Shown here one piece after another: positions 35,723 through 43,923 of a stretch of 64,000 nt of DNA. Below the pieces are notes generated by a model. The model was given only the letters and a program-made list of their open reading frames with translations. It had not been told where the DNA came from and made no database searches. The translations under genes were made by a program, and so were the position numbers. Each line of letters opens with the position of its first letter. Position 1 is the stretch's first letter. This DNA comes from Actinoplanes sandaracinus (GTDB taxonomy: Bacteria > Actinomycetota > Actinomycetes > Mycobacteriales > Micromonosporaceae): assembly GCF_030009775.1 (NCBI RefSeq), contig NZ_JASCTH010000015.1, positions 116,187 to 180,186 on the forward strand, given 5' to 3'.

Positions 35723-36408
35723 TCCGGGTCTTCATCGTGGACGACCAGGCCCTGATCCGGGCCGGCCTGGCGATGGTGGTCGAGGCGCAGGAGGACATGG
35801 TCGTCGCCGGCGAGGCCGGTGACGGCGCACAGGCCCTTGACCGGTTGGCCGGAAGCACCGCGGACGTGGTTCTGATGGACATCCGGATGCCCGTACTGGA
35901 CGGGGTGGAGGCCACCCAGCGGTTGACCGCCAGGCCGGCGGCACCGAAGGTGCTAGTGCTGACGACGTTCGACCTGGACGAGTACGCGTTCGCCGCCCTA
36001 CGCGCCGGAGCGAGCGGGTTCCTGCTCAAGGACGCCCTCGCCGGGGAACTGTGCGCGGCGATCCGCACCGTGTACCGAGGCGACGCGGTGCTTGCCCCGC
36101 CGACCACCCGGCGCCTGGTCGACCACATGCTGGCCGACCTGCCGGTACCCGAGCTCGGCCCCGACCCGCTCGCCCCGCTGACTGGACGGGAGCGGGAGGT
36201 GCTGCTGGCGATGGCGCGCGGGGAGTCCAACACGGAGATCGCTGGCCGGCTGTACCTGTCCGAGGCCACCGTCAAGACCCATGTCGGGCGGGTGCTGGCG
36301 AAACTGGGGCTCCGCGGCCGGGTCCAGGCGGTGATCTGGGCGTACGAGCGGCGCCTGATCCGCCCCGGCCATCCGCCGGAACAGCCGTCATCCTCGAGGA
36401 TGACCTGA
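35719..36408 (+). CDS. NarL/LuxR-family response regulator
   Basis: A 229-residue regulator. The receiver domain has IRVFIVDDQALIRAGL (acidic pair), phospho-acceptor Asp in VVLMDIRMPVLDG, and Thr/Lys switch positions in LVLTTFDLDEY and GFLLKDA. The C-terminal LuxR HTH is GREREVLLAMARGESNTEIAGRLYLSEATVKTHVGRVLAKLGL. Coupled to the kinase by ATGA, so they form one two-component system. Likely targets are the two downstream cargo genes. Confidence 0.97.
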   Translation: MIRVFIVDDQALIRAGLAMVVEAQEDMVVAGEAGDGAQALDRLAGSTADVVLMDIRMPVLDGVEATQRLTARPAAPKVLVLTTFDLDEYAFAALRAGASGFLLKDALAGELCAAIRTVYRGDAVLAPPTTRRLVDHMLADLPVPELGPDPLAPLTGREREVLLAMARGESNTEIAGRLYLSEATVKTHVGRVLAKLGLRGRVQAVIWAYERRLIRPGHPPEQPSSSRMT

Positions 36409-36492
36409 GACCCGAAAAATCCGGCTGCGGTAGCGGACGCCGACGACCCCCGAGCGACGCGCCGCTCTCCCCGGCGCGGGCACGATCCAGGC

Positions 36493-36909
36493 ATGACCAA
36501 CGCCTCGACCCTGACTCGCTGGGTCCCCCGACTGATCATGGGGCTCGCCTGCGGGCACACACTCTTCGGGCTCTTCGTACTGCCCGCGTCCCTGGATCCG
36601 AACCCGCTCGCCGGGATCGTCGACGACGGCTTTGTCAACGCCATCGACGGGAACACGGACCGCGCGGTGACCTTCTGGTTCCTCGCCACCGGTGTCGTCT
36701 TGTTCAACGTCGGGCACCTCACCCACTGGGTGATCCGCCGGACCGGCCGCATCCCCGCCCTGGTGGGCTGGTGGACCCTCGGGTTCGCCGTGCCGTCGCT
36801 GGTGCTTCTGCCCACCTCCCCGTTCTGGCTGGCCCTGGCCCTCGGGATTCTCGCGCTCCTCGCCGCCCGCCGCGACGACCGGGCGACCGTCGCACTGGCG
36901 ACGTCATGA
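36493..36909 (+). CDS. DUF6463-like membrane protein
   Basis: A small protein of 138 residues with four membrane helices: WVPRLIMGLACGHTLFGLFVLP, VTFWFLATGVVLFNVGHLTHW, ALVGWWTLGFAVPSLVLLP and FWLALALGILALLAARR. It resembles the DUF6463 family; function unknown. It lies 84 bases after the response regulator and overlaps the next gene as ATGA, so it is part of the cargo operon and a plausible output of the two-component system. Confidence 0.8.
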   Translation: MTNASTLTRWVPRLIMGLACGHTLFGLFVLPASLDPNPLAGIVDDGFVNAIDGNTDRAVTFWFLATGVVLFNVGHLTHWVIRRTGRIPALVGWWTLGFAVPSLVLLPTSPFWLALALGILALLAARRDDRATVALATS

Positions 36910-37502
36910 GGATCCCGCAGACCGCGCACACCTCTAGGTCCTGGCGGATCCACGAGATCGCCCACGACTTCCGCCTGGAGGACGTGTGGGCGTTGCCGAC
37001 ACCGGGCGGCCCCGACGACTTCCCGCGGCTGGTACGGCAGACCGCCATGCGCGACAGGTCGACCACCCGGTCCCCGGCCGCCCGCGCACTCTTCGCGACC
37101 CGCTGGCGGCTCGGGACACTCCTCGGCTGGGACGGCCCGGACTCCGGAGTCGGCACCCGGGTGCCGACGCTGCGCGACCGGCTGCCGGCCGACCTGCGCG
37201 ACGCGCCGGCCGGGCCGGGGTTCGAAGCCCTCTCCTTCACCCCGGTCTACCTGACCGACGACGAGTGGGCCGCGGAGTTGGCCAACCGGACCGTGCACGC
37301 GGTGCTGCACCTGAGTTGGGTCCCGGACGGTGCCGGCGGCCACCGCGGCCAGATGGCGGTGCTGGTGAAGCCGAACGGGCTCTTCGGGACGATCTACATG
37401 GCCGCGATCGCACCGTTCCGCCACCTCGTCGTGTACCCGGCGCTGATGCAGTCCATCGGACAACGCTGGCGGGACGACCCCGCGCGGCCGGACCAGACCT
37501 GA
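36906..37502 (+). CDS. DUF2867 family protein
   Basis: A 198-residue soluble protein: AHTSRSWRIHEIAHDFRLEDVWALPTPGG, a central LGTLLGWDGPDSGVGTRVPTLRDRLP, HAVLHLSWVPDGAGGHRGQMAVLVKPNGLFGTIYMAAIAPFRHLVVYPALM. This matches the DUF2867 pattern; the biochemical role is unknown, and some members lie behind sugar-nucleotide epimerase-like domains. The ATG at 36906 overlaps the preceding stop. Last gene of the cargo operon, 12 bases before the convergent transposase remnant. Confidence 0.82.
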   Translation: MRIPQTAHTSRSWRIHEIAHDFRLEDVWALPTPGGPDDFPRLVRQTAMRDRSTTRSPAARALFATRWRLGTLLGWDGPDSGVGTRVPTLRDRLPADLRDAPAGPGFEALSFTPVYLTDDEWAAELANRTVHAVLHLSWVPDGAGGHRGQMAVLVKPNGLFGTIYMAAIAPFRHLVVYPALMQSIGQRWRDDPARPDQT

Positions 37503-37514
37503 CCGCCGACGGCG

Positions 37515-38168
37515 CTACTTCGATCTTGCGACTGTCGTCCGCGCTGGTGTCGGTTTGGGGTACGGCCGGCCGATCGGCAGCCGGTGCCGGTCGTCGACCA
37601 CGATCAGGTCCACCGGGGTGTGATCCATCTGCACCTGCTGCAGGATCGCGGTCGCCGGCGGCGGCTCCCCACCGGCCTCCTGCAAAGCCCGCGCGGCGTC
37701 CGGGCCCTGCCGTGCGGTCGTGGTGGCCACCGGATCCAGCCGCGTCGCACGGCGAGTGAGGGTGCCCCGCGACGGCACCCGCAACCCCTGGGCGCGGCAC
37801 CGGCGGACGACCTCGCGGTAGACCGCCGCCAGTGACCTGCGCTGCCGGGACACGTACTTACTACGCAGCACCTCGCGCATCACCGTCTCGACCGGCTCCG
37901 GCAGCAACTCGCGGCCCCGGCCGCCGCTGGACCGGCCCGAAATCAGATCGGATGCCAGACCGGAACCGGTCCGCCAGCGGGCCAGCATCGCGTACACCTG
38001 CCGTCGCGGCACCCCGAGTTCCGCCGCGGCCGAATCCGCGGCGGCGTGCCCGACCGTCCTCCCGGCGGCCAGCCGGCCGATCACCTCGGCTCTGCGCACC
38101 GCCAGGTTCCAGGCCTCCATGGGTGCGGTCAGCACACCCCGTTCGAGTAACGCTGGCTCATCGACCAT
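37515..38168 (-). pseudogene. truncated TniA/TnsB-type (Mu-like DDE) transposase
   Basis: N-terminal remnant of 217 residues. It keeps the DNA-binding region (AAAELGVPRRQVYAMLARWRTG and RSKYVSRQRRSLAAVYREV) and enters the catalytic domain at ILQQVQMDHTPVDLIVVDDRHRLPIGRPY, with the first catalytic Asp. It then breaks into an unrelated PKPTPARTTVARSK tail and stops. The remaining D and E of the DDE triad are missing, so it is inactive. Full-length relatives have roughly 550-700 residues. It reads away from the right transposon end, the normal position and direction for tniA/tnsB. The missing part was probably lost when the cargo operon was joined. Confidence 0.85.
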
Positions 38169-38185
38169 GCCCAGACCCTCACTGC

Positions 38186-38311
38186 CGTGCACAGGAGTAC
38201 GGAGCAAATCGACCGTAGTGCACACGAACCCAGGCCAGCGGAAGTTCACACTCCCGTGCACGGCACCCGGTCAACCCCGGGGCTTCGTACAGAGGACCGC
38301 GGAAACTGACA
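38186..38311 (-). repeat. right transposon end with four binding-type motifs
   Basis: Read inward from 38311: TGTCAGTTTCCG, GTCCTCTGTACG (38286-38297), then copies around GTGCACG at 38254-38263, 38214-38227 and 38186-38200 (GTACTCCTGTGCACG). Same motif family as the left end. Confidence 0.7.
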
Positions 38312-38411
38312 CAAACCGGGTCGGCCGCTCAAACCGGGGTGGCACCTCAACCTGGGGCCGCCGGTCACACCGGGGCCGGCGGTTCGAGCGAATCGGGCGT
38401 TGAACCCGGTG
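38312..38411 (+). repeat. 18-bp tandem array, right part
   Basis: CAAACCGGGTC completes the split unit. Next come GGCCGCTCAAACCGGGGT (38323-38340), GGCACCTCAACCTGGGGCC, GCCGGTCACACCGGGGCC, a degenerate 21-base unit and a fading GTTGAACCCGGTG. From 38412 to 38595 only the upstream region of the beta-propeller gene is seen. Confidence 0.8.
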
Positions 38412-38595
38412 ATCCGCGTGTTTGACCGTCGGATTCGGGTGGGCTGAGCGCTTGCGGAACCGTTCGGGTGAAGTGACATACCCGGAACGGCAAGATTTTT
38501 CCGGGTTTCGGCGCGGTTACGGCTTAGGCATGGGTCGGTTGCGACGATGACTTCAGATGTAGGCGGTGGGCGGGAACAACGGGGGGCGTTCGGCC

Positions 38596-39591
38596 ATGAG
38601 GATTTCCGGTCGGGTGGCGGGCAGCGTGGCATTGGCGGCGGCGGTAGGCCTGGGCGGTTCACTGGTCCCGCCGGCATCGGCGGAAGCGGCGGCGGCCGAG
38701 GCGGCGGCGCAGAGCCTGCCCAGCCTGGTGGCATATGTCCGGGGCGGTGACGTCTACGTCAGCAAGGGTGCCACGGAGCAGCGCCTGACCACCGGGGGCG
38801 GACATGCCCGGCCACGCTGGTCGCCGAACGGGCAGCAACTCGCGTTCCTGAAGAAGGGACAGCTCTGGGCCATGAAGGCGGACGGCACCGGGCAGCGCCA
38901 GCTCGCCACCCGGACCGCGGCCGGCCCGTCCTGGTCGCCCGACGGCAAGTGGATCGCCTTCGCGTCGATGTCCTGCACCGGCGGGCCCGGCGTGTACCGG
39001 ATCGCGGCGACGACGGCCGGCGCCAAGCCGGAGGTGTTGTTCCCCTCCAGCTGCCGGGAGGAGGACCTGCCCGAGGAAGCGGCGACGGACAGCCCGGCCA
39101 CCGGATCACTGAACGACCGGCTCCGCACCGATGATGCGGTGGCCTGGTCGCCCGACGGGACGCGGGTGGCGTTCCGGGGTGGCGACTGCGAGTCGACGTA
39201 CGACGCCTGCCTGAGCATCGGGACGGTGGCGACCGGCGAGGAGAAGACGGTCGCGTCGTACGGTGGCGGCGGTTCGCAGAACAGCGGCTTCGCGGTGGTG
39301 CCGAGCTGGCGGTCGGACGGCGCGAAGCTGTCCTGGACCGCCTACCAGGAGGGCGAGACACCCGCCGAGACCAAGCCGGTCCACCTGGTGGAATACGACA
39401 CCGTCAGCGGTACGAAGCGGACCGTCGGCGGCGCCCTCGACCGCGAACTCTCCTACGTCGACGCCGGACGCGCCGTGATCACCAGCCAGAACAAGGGTGG
39501 TTCCTGGCTGGCCGTCCTGGGCCTGGCGACCGGGACACGCACCCTGCTCCGCTCGGGTTCCCAGCCCAGCGTCCAGCCGCTCCCCCGCTGA
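38596..39591 (+). CDS. secreted TolB-like (PD40) beta-propeller protein
   Basis: 331 residues with an N-terminal signal peptide (MRISGRVAGSVALAAAVGLGG, cleavage after ASA) and several PD40 blades: RPRWSPNGQQLAFLKKGQLWAMKADGTG, GPSWSPDGKWIAFAS, VAWSPDGTRVAFRGG and PSWRSDGAKLSWTAY. Such propellers bind peptides or sugars; no enzyme motif is seen. Four cysteines (MSCTG, SSCREE, GDCEST, DACLS) may form extracellular disulfides. The ATG at 38596 is chosen because it begins the signal peptide; an in-frame ATG ten codons upstream adds nothing typical. No operon partner. Confidence 0.85.
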   Translation: MRISGRVAGSVALAAAVGLGGSLVPPASAEAAAAEAAAQSLPSLVAYVRGGDVYVSKGATEQRLTTGGGHARPRWSPNGQQLAFLKKGQLWAMKADGTGQRQLATRTAAGPSWSPDGKWIAFASMSCTGGPGVYRIAATTAGAKPEVLFPSSCREEDLPEEAATDSPATGSLNDRLRTDDAVAWSPDGTRVAFRGGDCESTYDACLSIGTVATGEEKTVASYGGGGSQNSGFAVVPSWRSDGAKLSWTAYQEGETPAETKPVHLVEYDTVSGTKRTVGGALDRELSYVDAGRAVITSQNKGGSWLAVLGLATGTRTLLRSGSQPSVQPLPR

Positions 39592-39787
39592 CCCCGGCCG
39601 GCCTGCCGCATCCCGGCCGCGCGCCGACCGAAGAGAACCGCGCCGAAGCAGCCGGCAATCCACGCGGAACGAACCTGCACTCCGAGCCGAAGAACCAGGC
39701 AGGACGGACCGGCACTCCCCCGGCCGGACAACCACGGGGAGTGCGTGGGCAACGAGGTGAACACGACAGCGACCCGCGGCCACCGAC

Positions 39788-39895
39788 TTCTCGAGTGAGT
39801 TGATCTGCTGGCCGTACGAATCCGCGCTCGAACCGGACGTGAGACAGCGCTTTCGTACGGCCAGCAGGTCAACAACGGGCGAGAGAGTGGGAAGC
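39788..39895 (-). repeat. palindromic dispersed repeat, copy B
   Basis: GTTGATCTGCTGGCCGTACGAA (39799-39820) and its inverted partner (39852-39873) differ at one position. Reverse-complemented, the element aligns with copy A over 73 bases with 61 identities. It sits in the gene-free stretch 39592-40155 between the beta-propeller gene and trmB, where I see no other feature. Confidence 0.88.
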
Positions 39896-40155
39896 ACTCG
39901 AACCGGGGTGCCGCCTCGACGCATTCACCGACGGCGCTCCCGGCCTGCCAGCCGGTAGCCCCGGCCACCGTGCGCCCCGTGGACGGACACCCCCGACCAC
40001 GCGGACCGGCCCGGAGCCCCGGCCGGAGGGACACCTGGGAACGGGGCGGTGCTTCGGGCGTACGTGCGAAGGGTGTGATGGAGACCGCTCGCGAAGGCGA
40101 CGGTGCGGACCGGGATTTCGCCGCCGGGCCGGAGGGGTTCTATGGTTGGCGCGCC

Positions 40156-40836
40156 ATGAGTGAGACCGGGACCGCCGAAGCCAGGCCGATTCGCACATTC
40201 CATCCGCGGCGTGGGCGGATGAGCAGCCGCCACGCCGACGCGCATGCCGCGTTGTGGCCGCGGCTGGGGTTGACCGTGACCGATGGCGATCGAACGCCGC
40301 TGGATCTGGCGGAGCTGTTCGGCGGGCCGGTGCCGGTGGTGCTGGAGATCGGTTTCGGGATGGGAGACGCCACCGCGGCGATGGCGGCGGCCGACCCGGG
40401 GCGGGGCTATCTCGGGGTCGAGGTGCACACGCCGGGGATCGGGAACCTGCTGGCCCTCGCCGGGGAGTTGGAGCTCGGCAACCTGCGGGTGGCCCGCGGT
40501 GACGCGATGGAGCTGGTGCACCGGATCGCGCCGGGCGCCCTCGACGCGGTGCACGTGTTCTTTCCGGACCCGTGGCCGAAGGCCCGGCATCACAAGCGGC
40601 GGCTGATCCGGCCGGGAAACGTCGCCCTGCTGCGGGAGAGACTGCGCCCGGGTGGGGTGCTGCACTGCGCCACCGACTGGCCGGAGTACGCGGTGGCCAT
40701 GGCGGAGACCCTGGACGCCGACCCCGGGCTGCGGCCGCTTCCGGCCGCGCCGCACGGCCGGCCGGAGACGAAGTTCGAACGGCGCGGGTCCGCCGCGGGC
40801 CGGCCCATAACCGATTTGCGGTACGCGCGGAGCTGA
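40156..40836 (+). CDS. trmB: tRNA (guanine-N7)-methyltransferase
   Basis: SAM-dependent enzyme that makes m7G46 in tRNA, 226 residues. Motifs: the SAM site VVLEIGFGMGDATAAMAAADPGRGYLGVEVH, NLRVARGDAMEL, and the family hallmark VHVFFPDPWPKARHHKRRLI, then HCATDWPEYA. The ATG at 40156 begins SETGTAEARPIRTFHPRRGRMS, typical of actinobacterial TrmB; a TATGGT hexamer nine bases upstream may be its -10. The last codons are duplicated just downstream (40817-40870). Monocistronic. Confidence 0.97.
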   Translation: MSETGTAEARPIRTFHPRRGRMSSRHADAHAALWPRLGLTVTDGDRTPLDLAELFGGPVPVVLEIGFGMGDATAAMAAADPGRGYLGVEVHTPGIGNLLALAGELELGNLRVARGDAMELVHRIAPGALDAVHVFFPDPWPKARHHKRRLIRPGNVALLRERLRPGGVLHCATDWPEYAVAMAETLDADPGLRPLPAAPHGRPETKFERRGSAAGRPITDLRYARS

Positions 40837-40870
40837 GCCCATCTGCGGCACGCGCGGAGCTGAGCCGACC
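40817..40870 (+). repeat. 27-bp direct repeat at the trmB 3' end
   Basis: TGCGGTACGCGCGGAGCTGA-type unit at 40817-40843 (includes the trmB stop) is repeated at 40844-40870, with four differences near the ends. A partial third copy may follow. Confidence 0.8.
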
Positions 40871-40970
40871 GGCGCCACTGCCCGGAGCTGACGCGCCGTG
40901 ACAAGGTGCCGGCGGCCAATAACTGTCACCATGAGCCGATGATTTGCCGCTTTTAACCTATTAGCCCCTC

Positions 40971-40976
40971 TAGGCT
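40971..40976 (+). promoter_or_regulatory. -10 hexamer upstream of multi-domain kinase
   Basis: TAGGCT, 18 bases before ATG 40995; GGAGG at 40983-40987 is the ribosome site. Confidence 0.45.
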
Positions 40977-40994
40977 GAAGCGTGGAGGTCGGCC

Positions 40995-43178
40995 ATGCGG
41001 CGAGATGACCCCGGCGGTGCCGGGCAGTCCGGAAGGGCGCACGCGGCGGAAGCCGCAGCCCACGCGCGCGCGGCCGTGCCTCACGGGGGGACGGCCGTCG
41101 ACGAGCATCCATTCTCGCCGGCGGCCGCCGACGGAGCATCGGCCGGTTTCTTCCCAGCGACGCTTTACCCGGGAGCGGAACTCCACCGCGGCGTCCTGAC
41201 CAGCGGCTCCGCCGACCAACTGGCGGCGCTGACGGCACGGGCCGCGGGCGCGCCGAGCGCCTGCATCCGGTTCGTCGAGGGCGAACGGTTGCGGCTCTAC
41301 GGTGGCTGGGGACCCTCCTCCGACGAGGACGAGGCGACCCACACCGGCCTCGACGACTCGCTGGGCGGCTTCGTGGTGCGCACCGGTGACGCGCTGACGG
41401 TCCGCGACGTGCGGCAGGACGAGCGGATACCGGAGGAGGCCCGGCGAGCGCGGAGCGGCGCCTACCTGGGCTATCCGGTGCACGACCGGATGGGCCTGGT
41501 GATCGGGGTGTGCTGCGCCTATGACCACCGGCCGCGGGAGTGGACGCCCGGGCAGGTCGCGGCGGTGGCCGAGGCCGCCGAGGTGGCGACCCTGCTGATC
41601 GGCGAGCAGATGGCCCGGTACGAACTGGAGCAGCAGCACCGGTTCCTCGACGCGGTGCTGGACAGCCTGCACGACGGGGTCTCGGCGTGCGACGCGGACG
41701 GCCGGGTGGTCTTCGTCAACGAGCGGATGCGCCGGCTCTGGGGCGACTCCCCGGTGGAGGACGTGACCGGGTTGGCCGACGCCTCGGGACAGCCGATGCG
41801 CCGCGATGAGCTGGGACTGTTCCGGGCGCTGCGCGGCGAGGCGGTGCGTGACGTCCCGATCGCGGCGCAGGGCCGCAGCCGGCGGACCCGGTTCTTCCTG
41901 ATGGACGCGCAGCCGATCCACGGGCTCGACGGCCGGGTGGTCGGCGCGGTGCAGGCGGTGCAGGACGTGACCCGGCAGCGGCGGGCCGAACGGTTCCGGA
42001 GCTGCGAGCTGGCGGTGACCACGGCGCTGGCGGAGGCGCCGAGCATCGAGGCGGCCGGGCCGCGCGTGCTGGAGGCGGTGGTCGCGACCCTGGACTGGGT
42101 GCACGCCGAACTGTGGATGGTCGACGACGGCACGATCCGGGCGGTCGCACGGTGGAGCGCGCCGGGCTGGCCGACGGGGATTCCGGTGCCGGTGCGGCTG
42201 GCGTACGGGCAGGGTCTGGCCGGCCGGGCCTGGCAGGTGGACAAGCCGCTCTGGATCCGGGACGTGGGCCGGCCGCAGAGCCTGATCTCCCCGGACACCT
42301 CGGCGGACCGGCTGCACACCGCCCTGGCGATCCCGGTGCATGACGGGTCGGGGCCGATCGGGGTGCTGACAGTGTTCGCCGACGCGGTGGAGGACCCGGA
42401 GGACGAACTGGTCGCCCTGATGTCGGGGATCGCCGCCCATATCGGGCAGTGCGTGGAGCGGCTCCGGGTGGAGGACCTGCAGCGGCAGCTGACCAGGAGC
42501 AAGAACGAGTACCTGGCGCTGATCGGGCACGAGTTGCGCACCCCGCTGACCTCGATCAGCGCCTACACCGAGCTGTTACGGGAGGCGGACGAGGCGACCC
42601 TGGTGCGGGACGGGCCACGGTTGATCGCGGTGATCGAGCGGAACTCCTTTCAGCTCCGGGAGATCATCAACGAGTTGCTGGAACTGTCGGCGCTGGATGC
42701 CGGGCACGCGGACGTACGGCGTACCCCGATGGATCTCGCCGCCGTCGTCCGGGAGGTGGTGGACCGGGCGCGGGCCGCGATCGACGGCGCCCCGGTGGTG
42801 ATCGACACCGATCTGCCGGGTGAGCTGATCGTGCCCGGCGACCGGGACCGGCTGCGGCACATCGTGGAGAACCTGCTGGGCAGCGCGGTCCGGTACAGCC
42901 CGGACGGCGGGCACGTGGGGGTGTCGTTGCGCAGCACCGGCAGGGCCGCGGAGCTCGCCGTCTCGGACGCCGCCGGTGATGTGCCGCGGGCCGAGCGGGA
43001 GCAGATGTTCACCGGCCATTTCCGGATCGCGCGAGCCAACGACCGGATGATCCCGGGCAGCGGTCTGGGCCTGACCCTGAGCCGCGCCGTGGTGGAGAAG
43101 CATCACGGCAGCATCGAACTGACCGGCGGGGACGCGGGCACCACGGTGCTGGTCCGGATTCCGCTCGAGGTTCACTGA
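40995..43178 (+). CDS. soluble GAF-PAS-GAF histidine kinase with degenerate ATP site
   Basis: Cytosolic sensor kinase, 727 residues, no membrane helix. Domains: GAF about 70-195 (LGYPVHDRMGLVIGVCCAYD), PAS about 210-330 (ILDSLHDGVSACDADGRVVFVNERM in outline), second GAF about 340-485 (ALAIPVHDGSGPIGVLTVF), HisKA about 500-570 with acceptor His in LIGHELRTPLTSISAY, HATPase about 610-727. The N box reads ENLLGSAVRYS, with Ser where the Mg-binding Asn is expected, and the G1 box reads SDAAGDVP instead of DxGxG. The G2 box GSGLGLTLSRAVVEKHHG is normal. No response regulator adjoins it. It may be a weak kinase, a phosphatase or a signalling scaffold. Confidence 0.9.
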   Translation: MRRDDPGGAGQSGRAHAAEAAAHARAAVPHGGTAVDEHPFSPAAADGASAGFFPATLYPGAELHRGVLTSGSADQLAALTARAAGAPSACIRFVEGERLRLYGGWGPSSDEDEATHTGLDDSLGGFVVRTGDALTVRDVRQDERIPEEARRARSGAYLGYPVHDRMGLVIGVCCAYDHRPREWTPGQVAAVAEAAEVATLLIGEQMARYELEQQHRFLDAVLDSLHDGVSACDADGRVVFVNERMRRLWGDSPVEDVTGLADASGQPMRRDELGLFRALRGEAVRDVPIAAQGRSRRTRFFLMDAQPIHGLDGRVVGAVQAVQDVTRQRRAERFRSCELAVTTALAEAPSIEAAGPRVLEAVVATLDWVHAELWMVDDGTIRAVARWSAPGWPTGIPVPVRLAYGQGLAGRAWQVDKPLWIRDVGRPQSLISPDTSADRLHTALAIPVHDGSGPIGVLTVFADAVEDPEDELVALMSGIAAHIGQCVERLRVEDLQRQLTRSKNEYLALIGHELRTPLTSISAYTELLREADEATLVRDGPRLIAVIERNSFQLREIINELLELSALDAGHADVRRTPMDLAAVVREVVDRARAAIDGAPVVIDTDLPGELIVPGDRDRLRHIVENLLGSAVRYSPDGGHVGVSLRSTGRAAELAVSDAAGDVPRAEREQMFTGHFRIARANDRMIPGSGLGLTLSRAVVEKHHGSIELTGGDAGTTVLVRIPLEVH

Positions 43179-43279
43179 GCCGCACCCGGGTGATCAGGAC
43201 GCCGACCACCAGGGCCGCCCGTGGCGAGCCCGACGACGAGACCGGCCCACGCGACGACGACGGCCGCGATCAGCAGGGC

Positions 43280-43864
43280 TCAATCGGTGGGGCGGCCCCG
43301 TCGTTCGATGTCGCGATGCACCTCGGGGTCCCATCGGGAGGCGTCCCAGTCGTCACCGGTCACGATCGACCGGTGGCGGCCACCCAGGTCGGAGCGGCCG
43401 GTCTCGCGGCGGATCCGGGCGCGGGCGCCCACCACGCCGAAGATCAGCGCGACCCACCCGCCGAGACGCAGTCCCGCGCCGGCCAGGTCGGCGATCGGCA
43501 GGACGTAGCTCAGGGTGATCAACAGCAGGGTCACGAACAGCCCGCCGTAGCCGGCGGCGCCGGGACCGGTCGGCGACACCCGGTGCGCGCTGACGATCCA
43601 CACGATCGTGGAGATCAGCAGGCCGATCACGCAGACCCACGTGACGAGGTTGACGACCAGGCTGGTGACCAGGAAGGAGGCCTGGGTGCCGGGCGCCATC
43701 GGATCGACCGCCCCGCTGCGCAGCGCGCTGACGCCGGCCACCACGAGCAGCGCCACGAGCACCGAGAGGGCCAGGAAGGCCACGCTGAAACGGATCACCC
43801 GGCGGGTGGCCAGGGAGAAGGTCTCCAGGTTGGCCTCGTGCGGCGGGTGACTTTCGAAGCTCAT
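43280..43864 (-). CDS. four-helix membrane protein, hypothetical
   Basis: 194 residues with four predicted helices: VIRFSVAFLALSVLVALLVVAGVSALRSG, ASFLVTSLVVNLVTWVCVIGLLISTIVWIV, GYGGLFVTLLLITLSYVLPIADL and LRLGGWVALIFGVVGARARIRRE. A charged cytoplasmic tail ends RWDPEVHRDIERRGRPTD. No family recognised. The ATG at 43864 has GGGGAGGACCC directly upstream; the open frame continues far upstream only in the shadow of ggt. It lies 59 bases after the ggt stop and may share its transcript. Confidence 0.75.
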   Translation of the reverse strand: MSFESHPPHEANLETFSLATRRVIRFSVAFLALSVLVALLVVAGVSALRSGAVDPMAPGTQASFLVTSLVVNLVTWVCVIGLLISTIVWIVSAHRVSPTGPGAAGYGGLFVTLLLITLSYVLPIADLAGAGLRLGGWVALIFGVVGARARIRRETGRSDLGGRHRSIVTGDDWDASRWDPEVHRDIERRGRPTD

Positions 43865-43923
43865 GGGTCCTCCCCGGTCGAAGAGGAACATGATGGCCGA
43901 TCGACCGGGGAGTTCGCAGGTTG

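Larger units (their letters stand above)
34301..38311 (+). mobile_element. Tn402/Tn5053-like element with regulatory cargo, 4,011 bp
   Basis: The left end reads TGTCAATGTCCGAAG and the right end, inverted, TGTCAGTTTCCGCGG. CAAAC is duplicated at 34296-34300 and 38312-38316. Removing the element plus one CAAAC restores two adjacent 18-bp units that match at 16 of 18 positions. TGTCA termini, multiple end-binding motifs, a 5-bp duplication and a TniA/TnsB-type transposase fragment next to the right end all fit the Tn402/Tn5053 branch of the Tn7 superfamily. Cargo: histidine kinase, response regulator, DUF6463 and DUF2867 genes. No tniB, tniQ or resolvase remains, so it cannot move by itself. 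Confidence 0.85.

Noticed and set aside
38378-38398. tRNA T-arm-like GGTTCGAGC
   Set aside because: No acceptor or anticodon stems around it; it is a degenerate unit of the 18-bp array.
34200-38411. CRISPR array
   Set aside because: Units are contiguous 18-bp degenerate repeats without unique spacers, and no cas gene is present.
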